NCBI RefSeq assembly: GCF_000621705.1
Contig: NZ_JHXO01000010.1
Coordinates: 124,001-188,000 of the forward strand
Direction of reading: 5' to 3'
Length of the DNA stretch: 64,000 nucleotides
From: Prolixibacter bellariivorans ATCC BAA-1284
GTDB lineage: Bacteria > Bacteroidota > Bacteroidia > Bacteroidales > Prolixibacteraceae
This document shows positions 18,122-26,053 of the stretch, piece by piece. Below the pieces are notes generated by a model. It was not told the origin of the DNA and did not search any database. It was given only the letters and a program-made list of their open reading frames with translations. How positions within the stretch are numbered: the stretch's first letter is position 1; every line of letters begins with the position of its first letter. A program made the position numbers and the translations under genes.

Positions 18122-19173
18122 ATATTTCTGAAAAGCAACAGCCGGCTTCCGTCCAGTTCATCTTCTTTCATCAGTTTACCTGGTATTTTCGGTGCAGGAA
18201 CACCGTTCCGGAATAACCGGTTCCCAACAAATACGCGCGCTTCGTCCCACTGATTTCGCTCCATGAAACTGTCCAGCAATTTGCGGCCTCCCTCTACAAT
18301 TAACGATTGTATCTCCCGCCGGTGCAATTCATCCAACATTTGTTGAACAGCGTCCTGGCTGGGATCGAGTTTCACAAATTCCAGGTTGGGTCCGTCTTCT
18401 TCAGGCTTTTCGGTGAATACCAATGTAGGTGTCGATTTATCAAACAAAGCCAGCTCCCGACCCAAACGCCGTTTCCTATCGAGTACAATGCGTAGCGGAT
18501 GACAGCCGTGCCACTCTCTGACCGTCAATGAAGGATTGTCCTTTTCGGCTGTGTTAGTGCCCACCATGATGGCCGCCTCGTCGGTTCGCATTTTATGCAC
18601 TGCCGTTTTCGATAACTGGTTCGTGATCCAGGTCGATTGTCCATAATGCTCCGGCGATCGGTCAACGTCGATAAATCCGTCCAATGTTTGCGCCCACTTC
18701 AGGATGATATAGGGCCGTTTCTTTTCATGAAAAGTGAAAAACCGCCTGTTCTGTTCCTGACATTCTTCCCTCATCACACCCAGCACAACACGACAACCTG
18801 CAGACTTTAATTTTTCGATTCCTTTCCCGGCTACCTGGGCAAATGGATCGACTGTACCAATAACCACGCGGGGAATTTTTTTCGATACGATTAAATCGGA
18901 ACAAGGCGGTGTTTTTCCGTGATGCGCACAAGGCTCCAGTGTCACATAAAGTGTCGAATCTTTTAACAACTCCTTTCGTTTCACCGAGTTGATGGCATTC
19001 ACTTCTGCATGCGGCCCACCATACTTCTGGTGAAAACCCTCGCCAATAATTTTATCCTGATGAACAATCACACAACCCACCATCGGATTGGGAGCCACAT
19101 TACTCATGCCCAAACGAGCCAGTTCGATGGCCCGTTCCATATATTTCTTATCGTAACTGAATGACTGATTCAT
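18118..19173 (-). CDS. ribD: Bifunctional riboflavin biosynthesis deaminase/reductase RibD
   Basis: RibD deaminates and then reduces the pyrimidine intermediate in riboflavin synthesis. The N-terminal deaminase domain has the zinc site HAE (GPHAEVNAI) and PCxxxGKTPPC (about residues 50-95). The C-terminal reductase domain begins near residue 150 (RPYIILKWAQTLDGFI) and contains LIVEGGRKLL. At 351 residues it is full length. The start at 19173 gives MNQSFSYDKKYMERAIELA; a start at the inner Met (19140) is possible. It is divergent from prmC with a gap of only 25 bp. No FMN riboswitch is visible upstream. Confidence 0.95.
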   Translation of the reverse strand: MNQSFSYDKKYMERAIELARLGMSNVAPNPMVGCVIVHQDKIIGEGFHQKYGGPHAEVNAINSVKRKELLKDSTLYVTLEPCAHHGKTPPCSDLIVSKKIPRVVIGTVDPFAQVAGKGIEKLKSAGCRVVLGVMREECQEQNRRFFTFHEKKRPYIILKWAQTLDGFIDVDRSPEHYGQSTWITNQLSKTAVHKMRTDEAAIMVGTNTAEKDNPSLTVREWHGCHPLRIVLDRKRRLGRELALFDKSTPTLVFTEKPEEDGPNLEFVKLDPSQDAVQQMLDELHRREIQSLIVEGGRKLLDSFMERNQWDEARVFVGNRLFRNGVPAPKIPGKLMKEDELDGSRLLLFRNI

Positions 19174-19186
19174 TTCCGGCTTTCTT

Positions 19187-19194
19187 TATCTTTG
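19187..19194 (+). promoter_or_regulatory. Candidate -7 promoter element for prmC
   Basis: TATCTTTG matches TAnnTTTG exactly and ends 4 nt before the prmC ATG (19199). Transcription would start at or next to the start codon, giving a leaderless mRNA. No good TTTG is found 19 nt upstream, which weakens the call. Confidence 0.4.
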
Positions 19195-19198
19195 CACA

Positions 19199-20041
19199 AT
19201 GAGACGATTATTCGATCATATCCGGGAAAAACTTTCGGTCCGTTACGAGCCGTCCGAATGTGAAAGCATTTCTTTTCTGATTTTCGAGCACATTCTCGGA
19301 TATAGTCGCCTTCAGGTTCACCTGAAAAAGGATGAAACCATTCCGGATGCTAAGGTAACGGAAATTGAAGAAATTCTGAACCGACTTGTTGAAGGGGAGC
19401 CTATTCAACACATCCTCGGGAAAGCCGATTTTTTTGGGCTAACGTTTTATGTCAATCCCCATGTGCTGATTCCGAGGCAGGAAACGGAAGAACTGGTGGA
19501 CTGGATTATCAATGAAAACAAACTGGCTGCTCCGGAAATTCTGGATATCGGTACCGGAAGCGGCTGTATTCCTGTTTCTTTAGCCAAAAACATCCCAGAT
19601 GCAGAAGTTTCAGCTTACGATATTTCAGCGGAAGCAATCAGTATTGCGAATCAGAATGCAAAAAACAACGCCGTCAGTATTCGCACACGACAGGTCGATA
19701 TTCTTCAATGGGAAGCCGTATCGATTGACAAAACTTTTGACATCATTGTCAGTAACCCTCCATACGTAAAAGAGGAAGAAAAAAAGCTGATGCAGGAACA
19801 CGTTGTTAGCCATGAACCTCATTTAGCACTTTTTGTTTCCAATGATGATCCACTGATTTTTTACCGCCGCATTGCTGAATTTGCACAACAACATCTTTCC
19901 CCGGAAGGGACGCTTTATTTTGAGATCAATGAAGCACTAGGTCACGAGACTGTTTCGCTACTTCAGGAAAACGGATTTAACAATGTTACTCTACGAAAAG
20001 ATATCAACGGGAAGGACCGAATGATTTGTGCCACCCGGTGA
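19199..20041 (+). CDS. prmC: Peptide chain release factor N5-glutamine methyltransferase PrmC
   Basis: PrmC methylates the glutamine of the GGQ motif in release factors RF1 and RF2 using S-adenosylmethionine. The SAM-binding motif ILDIGTGSGCIPVSLA is at about residues 115-130 and the catalytic NPPY (IIVSNPPYVKEEE) near residue 185. The N-terminal helical domain and the PRQETEELVDWI segment are intact. It is 280 residues long, normal for the family. One of its substrates, RF2 (prfB), is also in this window. Its TGA directly abuts the stop of the convergent MOSC-MogA gene. Confidence 0.95.
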   Translation: MRRLFDHIREKLSVRYEPSECESISFLIFEHILGYSRLQVHLKKDETIPDAKVTEIEEILNRLVEGEPIQHILGKADFFGLTFYVNPHVLIPRQETEELVDWIINENKLAAPEILDIGTGSGCIPVSLAKNIPDAEVSAYDISAEAISIANQNAKNNAVSIRTRQVDILQWEAVSIDKTFDIIVSNPPYVKEEEKKLMQEHVVSHEPHLALFVSNDDPLIFYRRIAEFAQQHLSPEGTLYFEINEALGHETVSLLQENGFNNVTLRKDINGKDRMICATR

Positions 20042-20974
20042 TCAATGCCCATCAATTCCGGCCAGCATCAGGAATGCGTGATTGAGAATCCGGAATATCT
20101 CCGCGCAGTATTCGTGCACCGCTTTAGGACTTCCCGGCAAGGTAAACACCAGCGTTCTTCCCATTACACCAGCGACTCCACGACTTAACAGCGCATTGGG
20201 TTTTTCTGCTCCATACTTCAGGCGTATCATTTCCATAATGCCCGGCAGCTCTTTATCCAACATCTGAGCAACCACATCTGGTGTAATATCGCGGGGACCA
20301 ATACCGGTGCCACCGGTTGTAAAAACCATATCAACGCCTGTTTCCCTTGCTTCCTGTAAACGATATTGCAAAACTGGTCCTTCATCGGGAATGACGATGG
20401 CTTCCACCTCCAGCTTCCGGTTTTCATCTGTAAAAAAATCAGTCAGCAATTTGGCCAGCAAAGGACCACTCTTGTCTTCATACTCTCCTTTAGAGGCTCT
20501 GTCACTAAGTGTTATAATCAGTGCACGAAAAACACGCGGATGGTACGTCAATACATCGCCTTTCTGTACATGGCCGCCTTTCAACACCCGCGCAAAGATG
20601 CCTTCCTTCGGCATCACACAATTACCCACTTCACGGAAGATGGAGCAATTATCGCCATGGCACTTCTTTCCAATCTGGGTAACTTCCAACTCGACATGCT
20701 CGCCCACCAGACGATCGAATGGTCGCATGTCGTAAAGTAAAGCTCCTTCCGTGGTAATATTTTCAGCAAACTCGCCAAAAGTAATCTTCCTCCCGGCTTC
20801 TTCCGAGAATTTATCAATGCTCTCCGTTCCCAGCAAACTCACCTGCCGGTGCCAGCTACCCGCATGCGCATCGCCCTGCACACCGTGAAAGTCTAACTTT
20901 ATCCGGTCAACCGGTAGTTTAATGGTTCCCTTCTTTTCTGAAATATTGACTGATTTTACAACAATCTGTTCCAT
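20042..20974 (-). CDS. MOSC domain-MogA/MoaB fusion protein
   Basis: Residues about 1-150 form a MOSC domain (HGVQGDAHAGSWHRQVSLL, then GIFARVLKGGHVQKGD), a sulfur- or molybdenum-cofactor-handling module. Residues about 152-310 form a MoaB/MogA domain, which adenylylates molybdopterin; its core FTTGGTGIGPRDITPD and the substrate loop LPGSPKAVHEY are visible. Fusions of these two domains occur in Bacteroidota. The gene is 4 nt after moaC and is the last gene of the Moco operon. It probably activates molybdopterin for MoeA. The role of the MOSC part is unproven. Confidence 0.88.
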   Translation of the reverse strand: MEQIVVKSVNISEKKGTIKLPVDRIKLDFHGVQGDAHAGSWHRQVSLLGTESIDKFSEEAGRKITFGEFAENITTEGALLYDMRPFDRLVGEHVELEVTQIGKKCHGDNCSIFREVGNCVMPKEGIFARVLKGGHVQKGDVLTYHPRVFRALIITLSDRASKGEYEDKSGPLLAKLLTDFFTDENRKLEVEAIVIPDEGPVLQYRLQEARETGVDMVFTTGGTGIGPRDITPDVVAQMLDKELPGIMEMIRLKYGAEKPNALLSRGVAGVMGRTLVFTLPGSPKAVHEYCAEIFRILNHAFLMLAGIDGH

Positions 20975-20978
20975 CTTT

Positions 20979-21431
20979 TTACACTTTCGTCTTTTCGTTT
21001 AACCGAATATCCTGCATGACCATTTTTTTGTCAACCGCTTTACACATGTCATAAACGGTGAGTAACGCGACCTGAATGGCGGTCAATGCTTCCATCTCCA
21101 CACCGGTTTGTCCGCTGCAAACTACTTCACCTATAGCTTCCACGCCTTCTTCGGTGAGGGTACAGGTTACTTTCACTTTGCTAAGTTGCAAAGGGTGACA
21201 CAACGGAATCAGCTCGTGCGTTCGCTTCGCCGCCTGGATGCCGGCAATTTCAGCTACGGTAATCACATCGCCTTTCTTCATCTGGTTCTCCTTCACCAAC
21301 CGAACCGTTTCCGCTTGTAACAAAATCCTACCCGAGGCAACCGCTCTCCTTCTTTGAACCGGCTTATCCGAGACATCGACCATGCGGGCCCGGCCTTGCT
21401 CATCAGTATGTGATAATTTTCCCTTTTCCAT
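20979..21431 (-). CDS. moaC: Cyclic pyranopterin monophosphate synthase MoaC
   Basis: MoaC converts the MoaA product to cyclic pyranopterin monophosphate, the first stable intermediate of Moco synthesis. It is full length at 150 residues. Family motifs are MVDVSDKPVQRRRAVASG near the N-terminus, LIPLCHPLQLSKV in the middle (about residues 75-90) and the active-site region YDMCKAVDKKMVM near residue 130. It lies between moaA (66-nt gap containing an 11-bp tandem repeat) and the MOSC-MogA gene. Confidence 0.95.
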   Translation of the reverse strand: MEKGKLSHTDEQGRARMVDVSDKPVQRRRAVASGRILLQAETVRLVKENQMKKGDVITVAEIAGIQAAKRTHELIPLCHPLQLSKVKVTCTLTEEGVEAIGEVVCSGQTGVEMEALTAIQVALLTVYDMCKAVDKKMVMQDIRLNEKTKV

Positions 21432-21468
21432 TTTTTCTCCGATTAAACTGAGTTATTCCTTCTCTTTT

Positions 21469-21501
21469 CCTATATCTATCCTATATCCATTCTATATCTA
21501 A
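21469..21501. repeat. Three-unit 11-bp tandem repeat between moaA and moaC
   Basis: CCTATATCTAT, CCTATATCCAT and TCTATATCTAA follow each other with an exact 11-bp period. The last unit includes the moaA stop codon (CTA on the plus strand at 21498-21500). Confidence 0.7.
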
Positions 21502-22298
21502 CCTCCAATTTTGTAAAATGCACCTGTTTGGTTTTTGCTTCCGGATTTGGGTTTGTTTTCCACTGCCAGCTTTAAAGCTTCTTCAAACCCGTATTGCCGC
21601 ACATTGAAACCTTTCGGATTGAACAAACAAGGCTTCACACAGCCGTTGGCCATCAACCGGATGCGATTACACGAACGACAGTTGCCACCCTCACCGTTTT
21701 TTACCTTCGAAAAACTCCCGGCTTCCAAATCCATCTGGTGAATGTATTGCACTTTCAGCCCTTTCGTTTTGGCAAATTCAGTGACCAATTGTGCATCCTC
21801 TTCGTCTTCAGAATTCCGAATCACGCAGTTGATTTTCACCGGTGTCAATCCATGTTTTAAAGCCGCTTCGATACCGCGAAAAACCGCATTGATATCTCCG
21901 CCTCGTGTGATATAGCTGTATTTTTCAGGATTGGTCGTATCGAGACTGATGTTCACCCGGCTCAATCCGGCTTCTTTCAGCTTCGGAGCAAATTTTTCCA
22001 GCAGAATTCCATTGGTCGTCATCGCCACCTCTTCAATGCCATCAATCTGCGCCAGCATATGCACTAACCCGACAATTCCTTTGCGAACCAATGGCTCTCC
22101 TCCGGTGAGACGCACTTTGGTAATGCCCTGCGCAGCGCCACGTCGAACAAATTCGGCAATTTCCTCGAACGAGAGAATATCCTCATGTCGCATCGACTCC
22201 ACACCTTCTTCGGGCATGCAGTAGCGGCATCGCAGGTTGCACCGGTCGGTAACCGAAATGCGCAGGTACGTTATTTCGCGGTTATAACGGTCGAACAT
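21498..22298 (-). CDS. moaA: GTP 3',8-cyclase MoaA, short form
   Basis: A radical SAM enzyme that starts Moco synthesis by rearranging GTP. The radical SAM cluster motif is CNLRCRYC (about residue 20-27) with GGEPL at about 65. The second cluster CxxC-x13-C is present as CRSCNRIRLMANGCVKPC near residue 210, including the two arginines of RIR. The chain ends in GG, as needed in studied MoaA proteins. At 266 residues it is about 60 shorter than usual: the segment between the (beta/alpha) barrel strand ending VQYIHQMD and the second cluster is reduced to about 18 residues. The frame is uninterrupted, so this looks like a compact variant and not a sequencing break. Its start overlaps the moeA end by 17 nt. 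Confidence 0.85.
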   Translation of the reverse strand: MFDRYNREITYLRISVTDRCNLRCRYCMPEEGVESMRHEDILSFEEIAEFVRRGAAQGITKVRLTGGEPLVRKGIVGLVHMLAQIDGIEEVAMTTNGILLEKFAPKLKEAGLSRVNISLDTTNPEKYSYITRGGDINAVFRGIEAALKHGLTPVKINCVIRNSEDEEDAQLVTEFAKTKGLKVQYIHQMDLEAGSFSKVKNGEGGNCRSCNRIRLMANGCVKPCLFNPKGFNVRQYGFEEALKLAVENKPKSGSKNQTGAFYKIGG

Positions 22299-23469
22299 AA
22301 ACGCTTTCTCCTTTATTTATTTCGCTTATTCCTACCGGGATTTCCATCAACGCATTGGCACCGGTAAGCGCATGTATATGTGCCGAACCGTGATACGGAA
22401 GCAGTTCCACTTCCCCGGATGGGGAAATAATCACGGGTAAAAATTCGTAGCGATTACTCTTCTTTCTCTTAAAATCAACAGCCAACCGGGCTTTAATTCG
22501 GAAAGGTGTAAAAGAGGTTCCCATCAACCGATAGAATAACTCTTTTCCGATAACCTCCAACTGGACATACGAAGAGACCGGATTTCCGGGCAAACCGAGT
22601 ACATACTTTTTTCCCTTCCGGACGAAAAGCGTATGCTTGCCGGGTTTGGCAGCCATCACGGTAGTTAAAATGGTAAAACCAAGTTCTTTTAGTACTTGCG
22701 GAACAAAATCGTAATCGCCAACCGATACCCCTCCGGAAAGAAGAATCACATCGTTTTCCCGCAAAGCATTTTGAATGGCCAATTGGGTTGTCTCAGGGGT
22801 ATCCTCAACAATGCCGGAATATTGAACCGGAAAGTTCATCGAACGAAGTTGAGCGACCATTTGCGGTCCGTTACTGTTTCGGATTTGCCCGGCAGATGGT
22901 TTTTCTGTTGGCTCAACCAATTCGCTTCCAGTTGTCATCACGGCTACTTTTGGCCTGCGGTAAACGTCAACCGTTGTTTTCCCGACGCCGGCTAAAACAG
23001 CAATATGCTCCGGACGAATCAATGTGCCGGCACTCAACACTTTGTCATCTTTTTGGACATCCTCACCCAACAGGCAAATATTGCTGGCGCCTCCGTCCTT
23101 CGTGTAACGGATGTGGTCATTGTCCAAAATCTCCACAAACTCCTTCATGATAACGATGTCAGCACTTTCAGGAACCGGTGCACCGGTCATGATTTTGACA
23201 CACTCCCCCCGACCGATAGTAAAAGTCTGAAAACTACCGGCAGGAATTTCGCCCAGCACTTTCAATGGTCCCGGAAGGTCTTCTTTACGACAAGCAAAAC
23301 CATCCATCGCTGACTTATTGAACGGCGGCATATTCACATCCGAAAAAACATCTTCGGCCAGAACACGCCCGGTAGCTTCCGGCATCTCCACATTTTCAAT
23401 GCCGAGTACTTCGGCATTATTCCGCACAATTTGCAGTGCTTCATCAATCGATATCATCTTTTCTGCCAT
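22282..23469 (-). CDS. moeA: Molybdopterin molybdenumtransferase MoeA
   Basis: MoeA inserts molybdate into adenylylated molybdopterin. At 395 residues it is typical. Visible motifs are NKSAMDGFA (about residue 53), MTGAPVP (about 94), the MoaB-like core TTGSELVE and SGGVSVGDYDF, and GLPGNPVSSYV (about 295). It overlaps both neighbours (mobB-like by 16 nt, moaA by 17 nt), showing translational coupling within the Moco operon. Confidence 0.95.
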   Translation of the reverse strand: MAEKMISIDEALQIVRNNAEVLGIENVEMPEATGRVLAEDVFSDVNMPPFNKSAMDGFACRKEDLPGPLKVLGEIPAGSFQTFTIGRGECVKIMTGAPVPESADIVIMKEFVEILDNDHIRYTKDGGASNICLLGEDVQKDDKVLSAGTLIRPEHIAVLAGVGKTTVDVYRRPKVAVMTTGSELVEPTEKPSAGQIRNSNGPQMVAQLRSMNFPVQYSGIVEDTPETTQLAIQNALRENDVILLSGGVSVGDYDFVPQVLKELGFTILTTVMAAKPGKHTLFVRKGKKYVLGLPGNPVSSYVQLEVIGKELFYRLMGTSFTPFRIKARLAVDFKRKKSNRYEFLPVIISPSGEVELLPYHGSAHIHALTGANALMEIPVGISEINKGESVYVRPL

Positions 23470-23963
23470 CTGTTGTTATTCCAGTTAAACGGTAAACGCA
23501 CTCTGGAAGGTTCATTTTCCGTGATTCGTTGATAGTTGAAAGACCAATCTGTTTTCTTTTCACGACTCCCATCGCAAACTAATGCTGCAGCTCCGGGACG
23601 AATATATCTTCCCAGCCCGCCTGATTCAATGATGACCGGCTGATCTGCATTGAATTTTTCAATTAACCATTTCACCAAAACCGGAAGACTCTCCTCCCGA
23701 GCCTGTACATAATACACCTTCGATGCACCAGCGGCCAGGTAACGCGAACTGTCTTTTCCTGATAAGGCATCGGTTTCTTCTGCAATCATTAGTTTGTCAT
23801 CAGAAGTCAGTACGTTCAGAGAATCTGTCAGCGCATGAAAATGTGATGAAATTTTGACAACATAAACGGGAGTCTTCAGCGAAAGCTCTTTAACCAAAGC
23901 ACAACCGGCTGAGGTTTTACCCACATTCCTTCCACAGCCGGCAATTAGCAAAGCATTATTCAT
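23454..23963 (-). CDS. MobB-like P-loop NTPase of the Moco operon
   Basis: A small P-loop protein with Walker A AGCGRNVGKTSAG a few residues from the N-terminus, and IIESGGLGRYIRPG later. The context (first gene of the Moco operon) and size suggest a MobB-type accessory of guanine-dinucleotide Moco formation, but it is a divergent member and could be another cofactor-handling GTPase. The open frame extends to 24023, into a terminator hairpin, so that start is not credible. GGAG 9 nt before ATG 23963 decides the start, giving MNNALLIAGCG. Confidence 0.65.
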   Translation of the reverse strand: MNNALLIAGCGRNVGKTSAGCALVKELSLKTPVYVVKISSHFHALTDSLNVLTSDDKLMIAEETDALSGKDSSRYLAAGASKVYYVQAREESLPVLVKWLIEKFNADQPVIIESGGLGRYIRPGAAALVCDGSREKKTDWSFNYQRITENEPSRVRLPFNWNNNRWQKR

Positions 23964-23996
23964 TTTTATCAACTCCTTCATCGTAGCAACCTTCTG

Positions 23997-24039
23997 TAAA
24001 AAAATTTGCCTGACCTCCCACATGGAAAATCAGGCAAAT
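23997..24039 (-). terminator. Attenuator-type terminator in the leader of the Moco operon
   Basis: On the minus strand a perfect 10-bp stem ATTTGCCTGA / TCAGGCAAAT with a 16-nt loop is followed by a run of T. It sits 35 nt before the first gene of the Moco operon and just after a folded RNA, so it probably controls read-through into mobB-moeA-moaA-moaC. Confidence 0.85.
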
Positions 24040-24190
24040 ATCGCATAGTACCGCTCAGGGTTCTTTGCGTTATCTCCTTTCCAAGTCGGGAATCTCTGAT
24101 TCCGTCGGGAGGCCAAACCGTTTCCGGATTGACCCGCGTCCTGCTCTCCATGGCTTTCGCTTTAGGAGAACAGGCTCGGAGTTCAAAATC
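24040..24190 (-). promoter_or_regulatory. Structured leader RNA, candidate molybdenum cofactor riboswitch
   Basis: Reading the minus strand, three strong hairpins follow one another. CCTGTTCTCC / GGAGAGCAGG is a 10-bp stem (24175-24137) holding CCTAAA-GCGAAAGC-CATGG, a close match to a GNRA tetraloop receptor topped by a GAAA loop. GGTCAATCCG / CGGTTTGGCC is capped by GAAA. GGAATC / GATTCC has an AGA loop. The start CTCC may close with GGAG downstream. A terminator follows (23997-24039), then the Moco operon. Architecture and position fit the Moco RNA family, which I recall but cannot align here. Known riboswitches such as TPP or cobalamin do not fit. Confidence 0.65.
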
Positions 24191-24236
24191 AAACCAATTA
24201 TATGTTTTACGTCACCCGGACGCGCTCACTGTTCAA

Positions 24237-24857
24237 TTAACATCCACCAGCAGCCCGTTTTTTCTTTGGACGCTTAGGAACCGGTGCCGGAGCTGGTGCA
24301 GACACCTTGTTATCCGCTGGAGCAATAGCTCCGCCACCTAATACACCGCCGGCAGCTTTCCGGAAATTGTAACGGGCAATTTCATCGTCCGGGCTGGTCG
24401 ATGCCGGCTTCTCCGGATTCATGATGGTCTCGGCCCAGTAGTTCATTCCGCCCTGCATCACATAGTTACTCTTGTATCCTTTCTGACGCAGCAACATCCA
24501 CGCTTCGGTGGCTTTGCTGTTGCCATTGGAATACAGCACATTCATTTTTGCCGATTGATCGAAATAGCCGGCCCATTCATTGGCCAGAATATTGTCAATC
24601 GGGATATTAATGGAGCCGGGAATGTGATAGGCTTCAAATTCATCCGCACTGCGCACATCGATGAGTACCAGACCCGGATCTTTCTGAATCAGCATATCAG
24701 CCACGGCATCGGTGGTGATGAGATGAGAATTGCTTCGCACTTCGCTCAGAATTTTATCCGGGCTCGACTTCACAGCTTTCGTCTTTGTTTCAGGAACAGC
24801 GGCAATAAACAGTCCCAACGGAATGAATACTGCGGCTAGTTTTAATCTCATGTTCAT
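24237..24857 (-). CDS. Exported rhodanese-like protein lacking the catalytic Cys
   Basis: A 206-residue protein with a signal peptide (about 1-28) and one rhodanese domain (LIDVRSADEFEAYHIPGSINIP at about 75-95). In active rhodaneses the loop after the central strand carries a Cys (xYCxxGxRS). Here it reads LYSNGNSKATEA, with Ser in that place, so sulfur transfer by the usual route is not expected. The tail is rich in Ala, Pro and Lys (VPKRPKKKRAAGGC) and ends in Gly-Gly-Cys. It is the last gene of the Psr-like/YeeE operon, which suggests a role in periplasmic sulfur-compound binding or delivery, perhaps with the terminal Cys; this is inference. Confidence 0.85.
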   Translation of the reverse strand: MNMRLKLAAVFIPLGLFIAAVPETKTKAVKSSPDKILSEVRSNSHLITTDAVADMLIQKDPGLVLIDVRSADEFEAYHIPGSINIPIDNILANEWAGYFDQSAKMNVLYSNGNSKATEAWMLLRQKGYKSNYVMQGGMNYWAETIMNPEKPASTSPDDEIARYNFRKAAGGVLGGGAIAPADNKVSAPAPAPVPKRPKKKRAAGGC

Positions 24858-24895
24858 TTTCGTCTCTTTTTACAGTTTCACTCTAAAACTTCCGA

Positions 24896-25486
24896 TTAAT
24901 ATTCATCGCGGGGGAATTTTCGCTCCGACCATTCTCCCAGCCAGAACATCCCGAATGCTGCGATGATCAGCAATGCTGCAAATACACCACGCGACATGCC
25001 AAGTGCATCGTACACAAATGGTGCACCCATGAATTCGGCTTTGTAAATTCCTTCGAAAACCGGATAAGCTTCCGTGAAAAGGAATACACCAATGAAAAGT
25101 CCGCCAATGAAGGCCAGAGCATCGAGTTTACCAATGGACAACGCACAGAACGCGGTTCCGGGGCAAAAGCCGCCCAGGATGAATCCGGCTCCCATAACTG
25201 CGCCACCGAGAATGGCTGACCACAAATACGTGGGGTTAATGTAGATTACACTCAAATCGAGCCACCCGAAAAGAGCAAAGATGAGTGTGCCAACCATGGC
25301 TGTTATGGCTGCCGTGAAAAATACTTTCAGCACCGTGGTATCGTAGCCGTAGAACATTCCGGCCAGTTTCCGTGAGGAGGAAAATCCACTGTTTTCGAGC
25401 ACAAAGCCAAAACCGATGCCAATGATGAACGCTAACACTAAGTTAGTATTAGCTGATATGATTTCATATACCGTTAAAGGTCCCAT
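24896..25486 (-). CDS. YeeE/YedE family membrane protein (second half)
   Basis: A 196-residue integral membrane protein with about five hydrophobic segments and the YeeE/YedE signature GGFCPGTAFCALSIG (about residue 103), with two cysteines in the membrane. Studied family members take up thiosulfate through such conserved cysteines. The family is often split into two adjacent half-size genes, as here with the gene 11 nt upstream. Co-location with a Psr-like Mo-enzyme and rhodanese points to transport of a reduced sulfur compound. Confidence 0.87.
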   Translation of the reverse strand: MGPLTVYEIISANTNLVLAFIIGIGFGFVLENSGFSSSRKLAGMFYGYDTTVLKVFFTAAITAMVGTLIFALFGWLDLSVIYINPTYLWSAILGGAVMGAGFILGGFCPGTAFCALSIGKLDALAFIGGLFIGVFLFTEAYPVFEGIYKAEFMGAPFVYDALGMSRGVFAALLIIAAFGMFWLGEWSERKFPRDEY

Positions 25487-25497
25487 AATTTCGTGTT

Positions 25498-26025
25498 TTA
25501 AATCCAGAGTTTACGTGCAAAATAGGCCAGCGCGAATGCTGTTCCGAAAATAAATATCATGGTAATGAAGCCTCCAAGGCTCAATACCGCCATGCCGCTC
25601 AATGCAGCACCGCTCGTACATCCGCGACCAAGCTGCGAGCCCAGACCGAAGAATATTCCGCCCAATACGGCAAAGATGATACGCTTACGGCTGGTAATTT
25701 TCGGACTATGTTCCACTTTGAACTTCAGTCGTCCGGACATTGCTCCTGAGACAAAACCTCCCACTACGAGGCCCAGCATTTCAAATACCAGCCACGATTT
25801 CATCGGATTACCCGAATGTGAAGCAAAATATTCTTTATAGAACGGAGTGCTTTCGACATGTGACGGAGCAACCGCTTCCATGCCGGTTACGAGCACACTC
25901 TTTACGGCACCGCTGGCTCCAAGCCCACGTCCGGCTGTATAGATGGCAGCCAGCAGAACCAAACCAAGCATTACGCCTCCGAAGTATGGATTCCAATACT
26001 TTTTACTTTTATCCAGATTCATCAT
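25498..26025 (-). CDS. YeeE/YedE family membrane protein (first half)
   Basis: A 175-residue membrane protein with about four transmembrane segments and the matching half-motif LGRGCTSGAALSGMAVLS (about residue 130). It has the conserved membrane Cys of the family. Together with the next gene it makes up a complete YeeE/YedE transporter. It lies 28 nt downstream of the NrfD-type subunit in one operon. Confidence 0.87.
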   Translation of the reverse strand: MMNLDKSKKYWNPYFGGVMLGLVLLAAIYTAGRGLGASGAVKSVLVTGMEAVAPSHVESTPFYKEYFASHSGNPMKSWLVFEMLGLVVGGFVSGAMSGRLKFKVEHSPKITSRKRIIFAVLGGIFFGLGSQLGRGCTSGAALSGMAVLSLGGFITMIFIFGTAFALAYFARKLWI

Positions 26026-26053
26026 TTTTCGGTTTAAGATATTCTCTGATTCA

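Noticed and set aside
23964-24023. N-terminal extension of the MobB-like protein to 24023
   Set aside because: It would begin inside the terminator hairpin and lacks an RBS. GGAG before ATG 23963 fits better.
24040-24190. TPP, cobalamin or FMN riboswitch for the leader
   Set aside because: Key conserved boxes of those riboswitches are absent, and the regulated genes are for molybdenum cofactor.
24006-24341. 111-codon open frame on the plus strand over the Moco leader
   Set aside because: It runs antisense to the structured leader and the rhodanese end and its protein has no domain. The leader RNA explains the sequence better.
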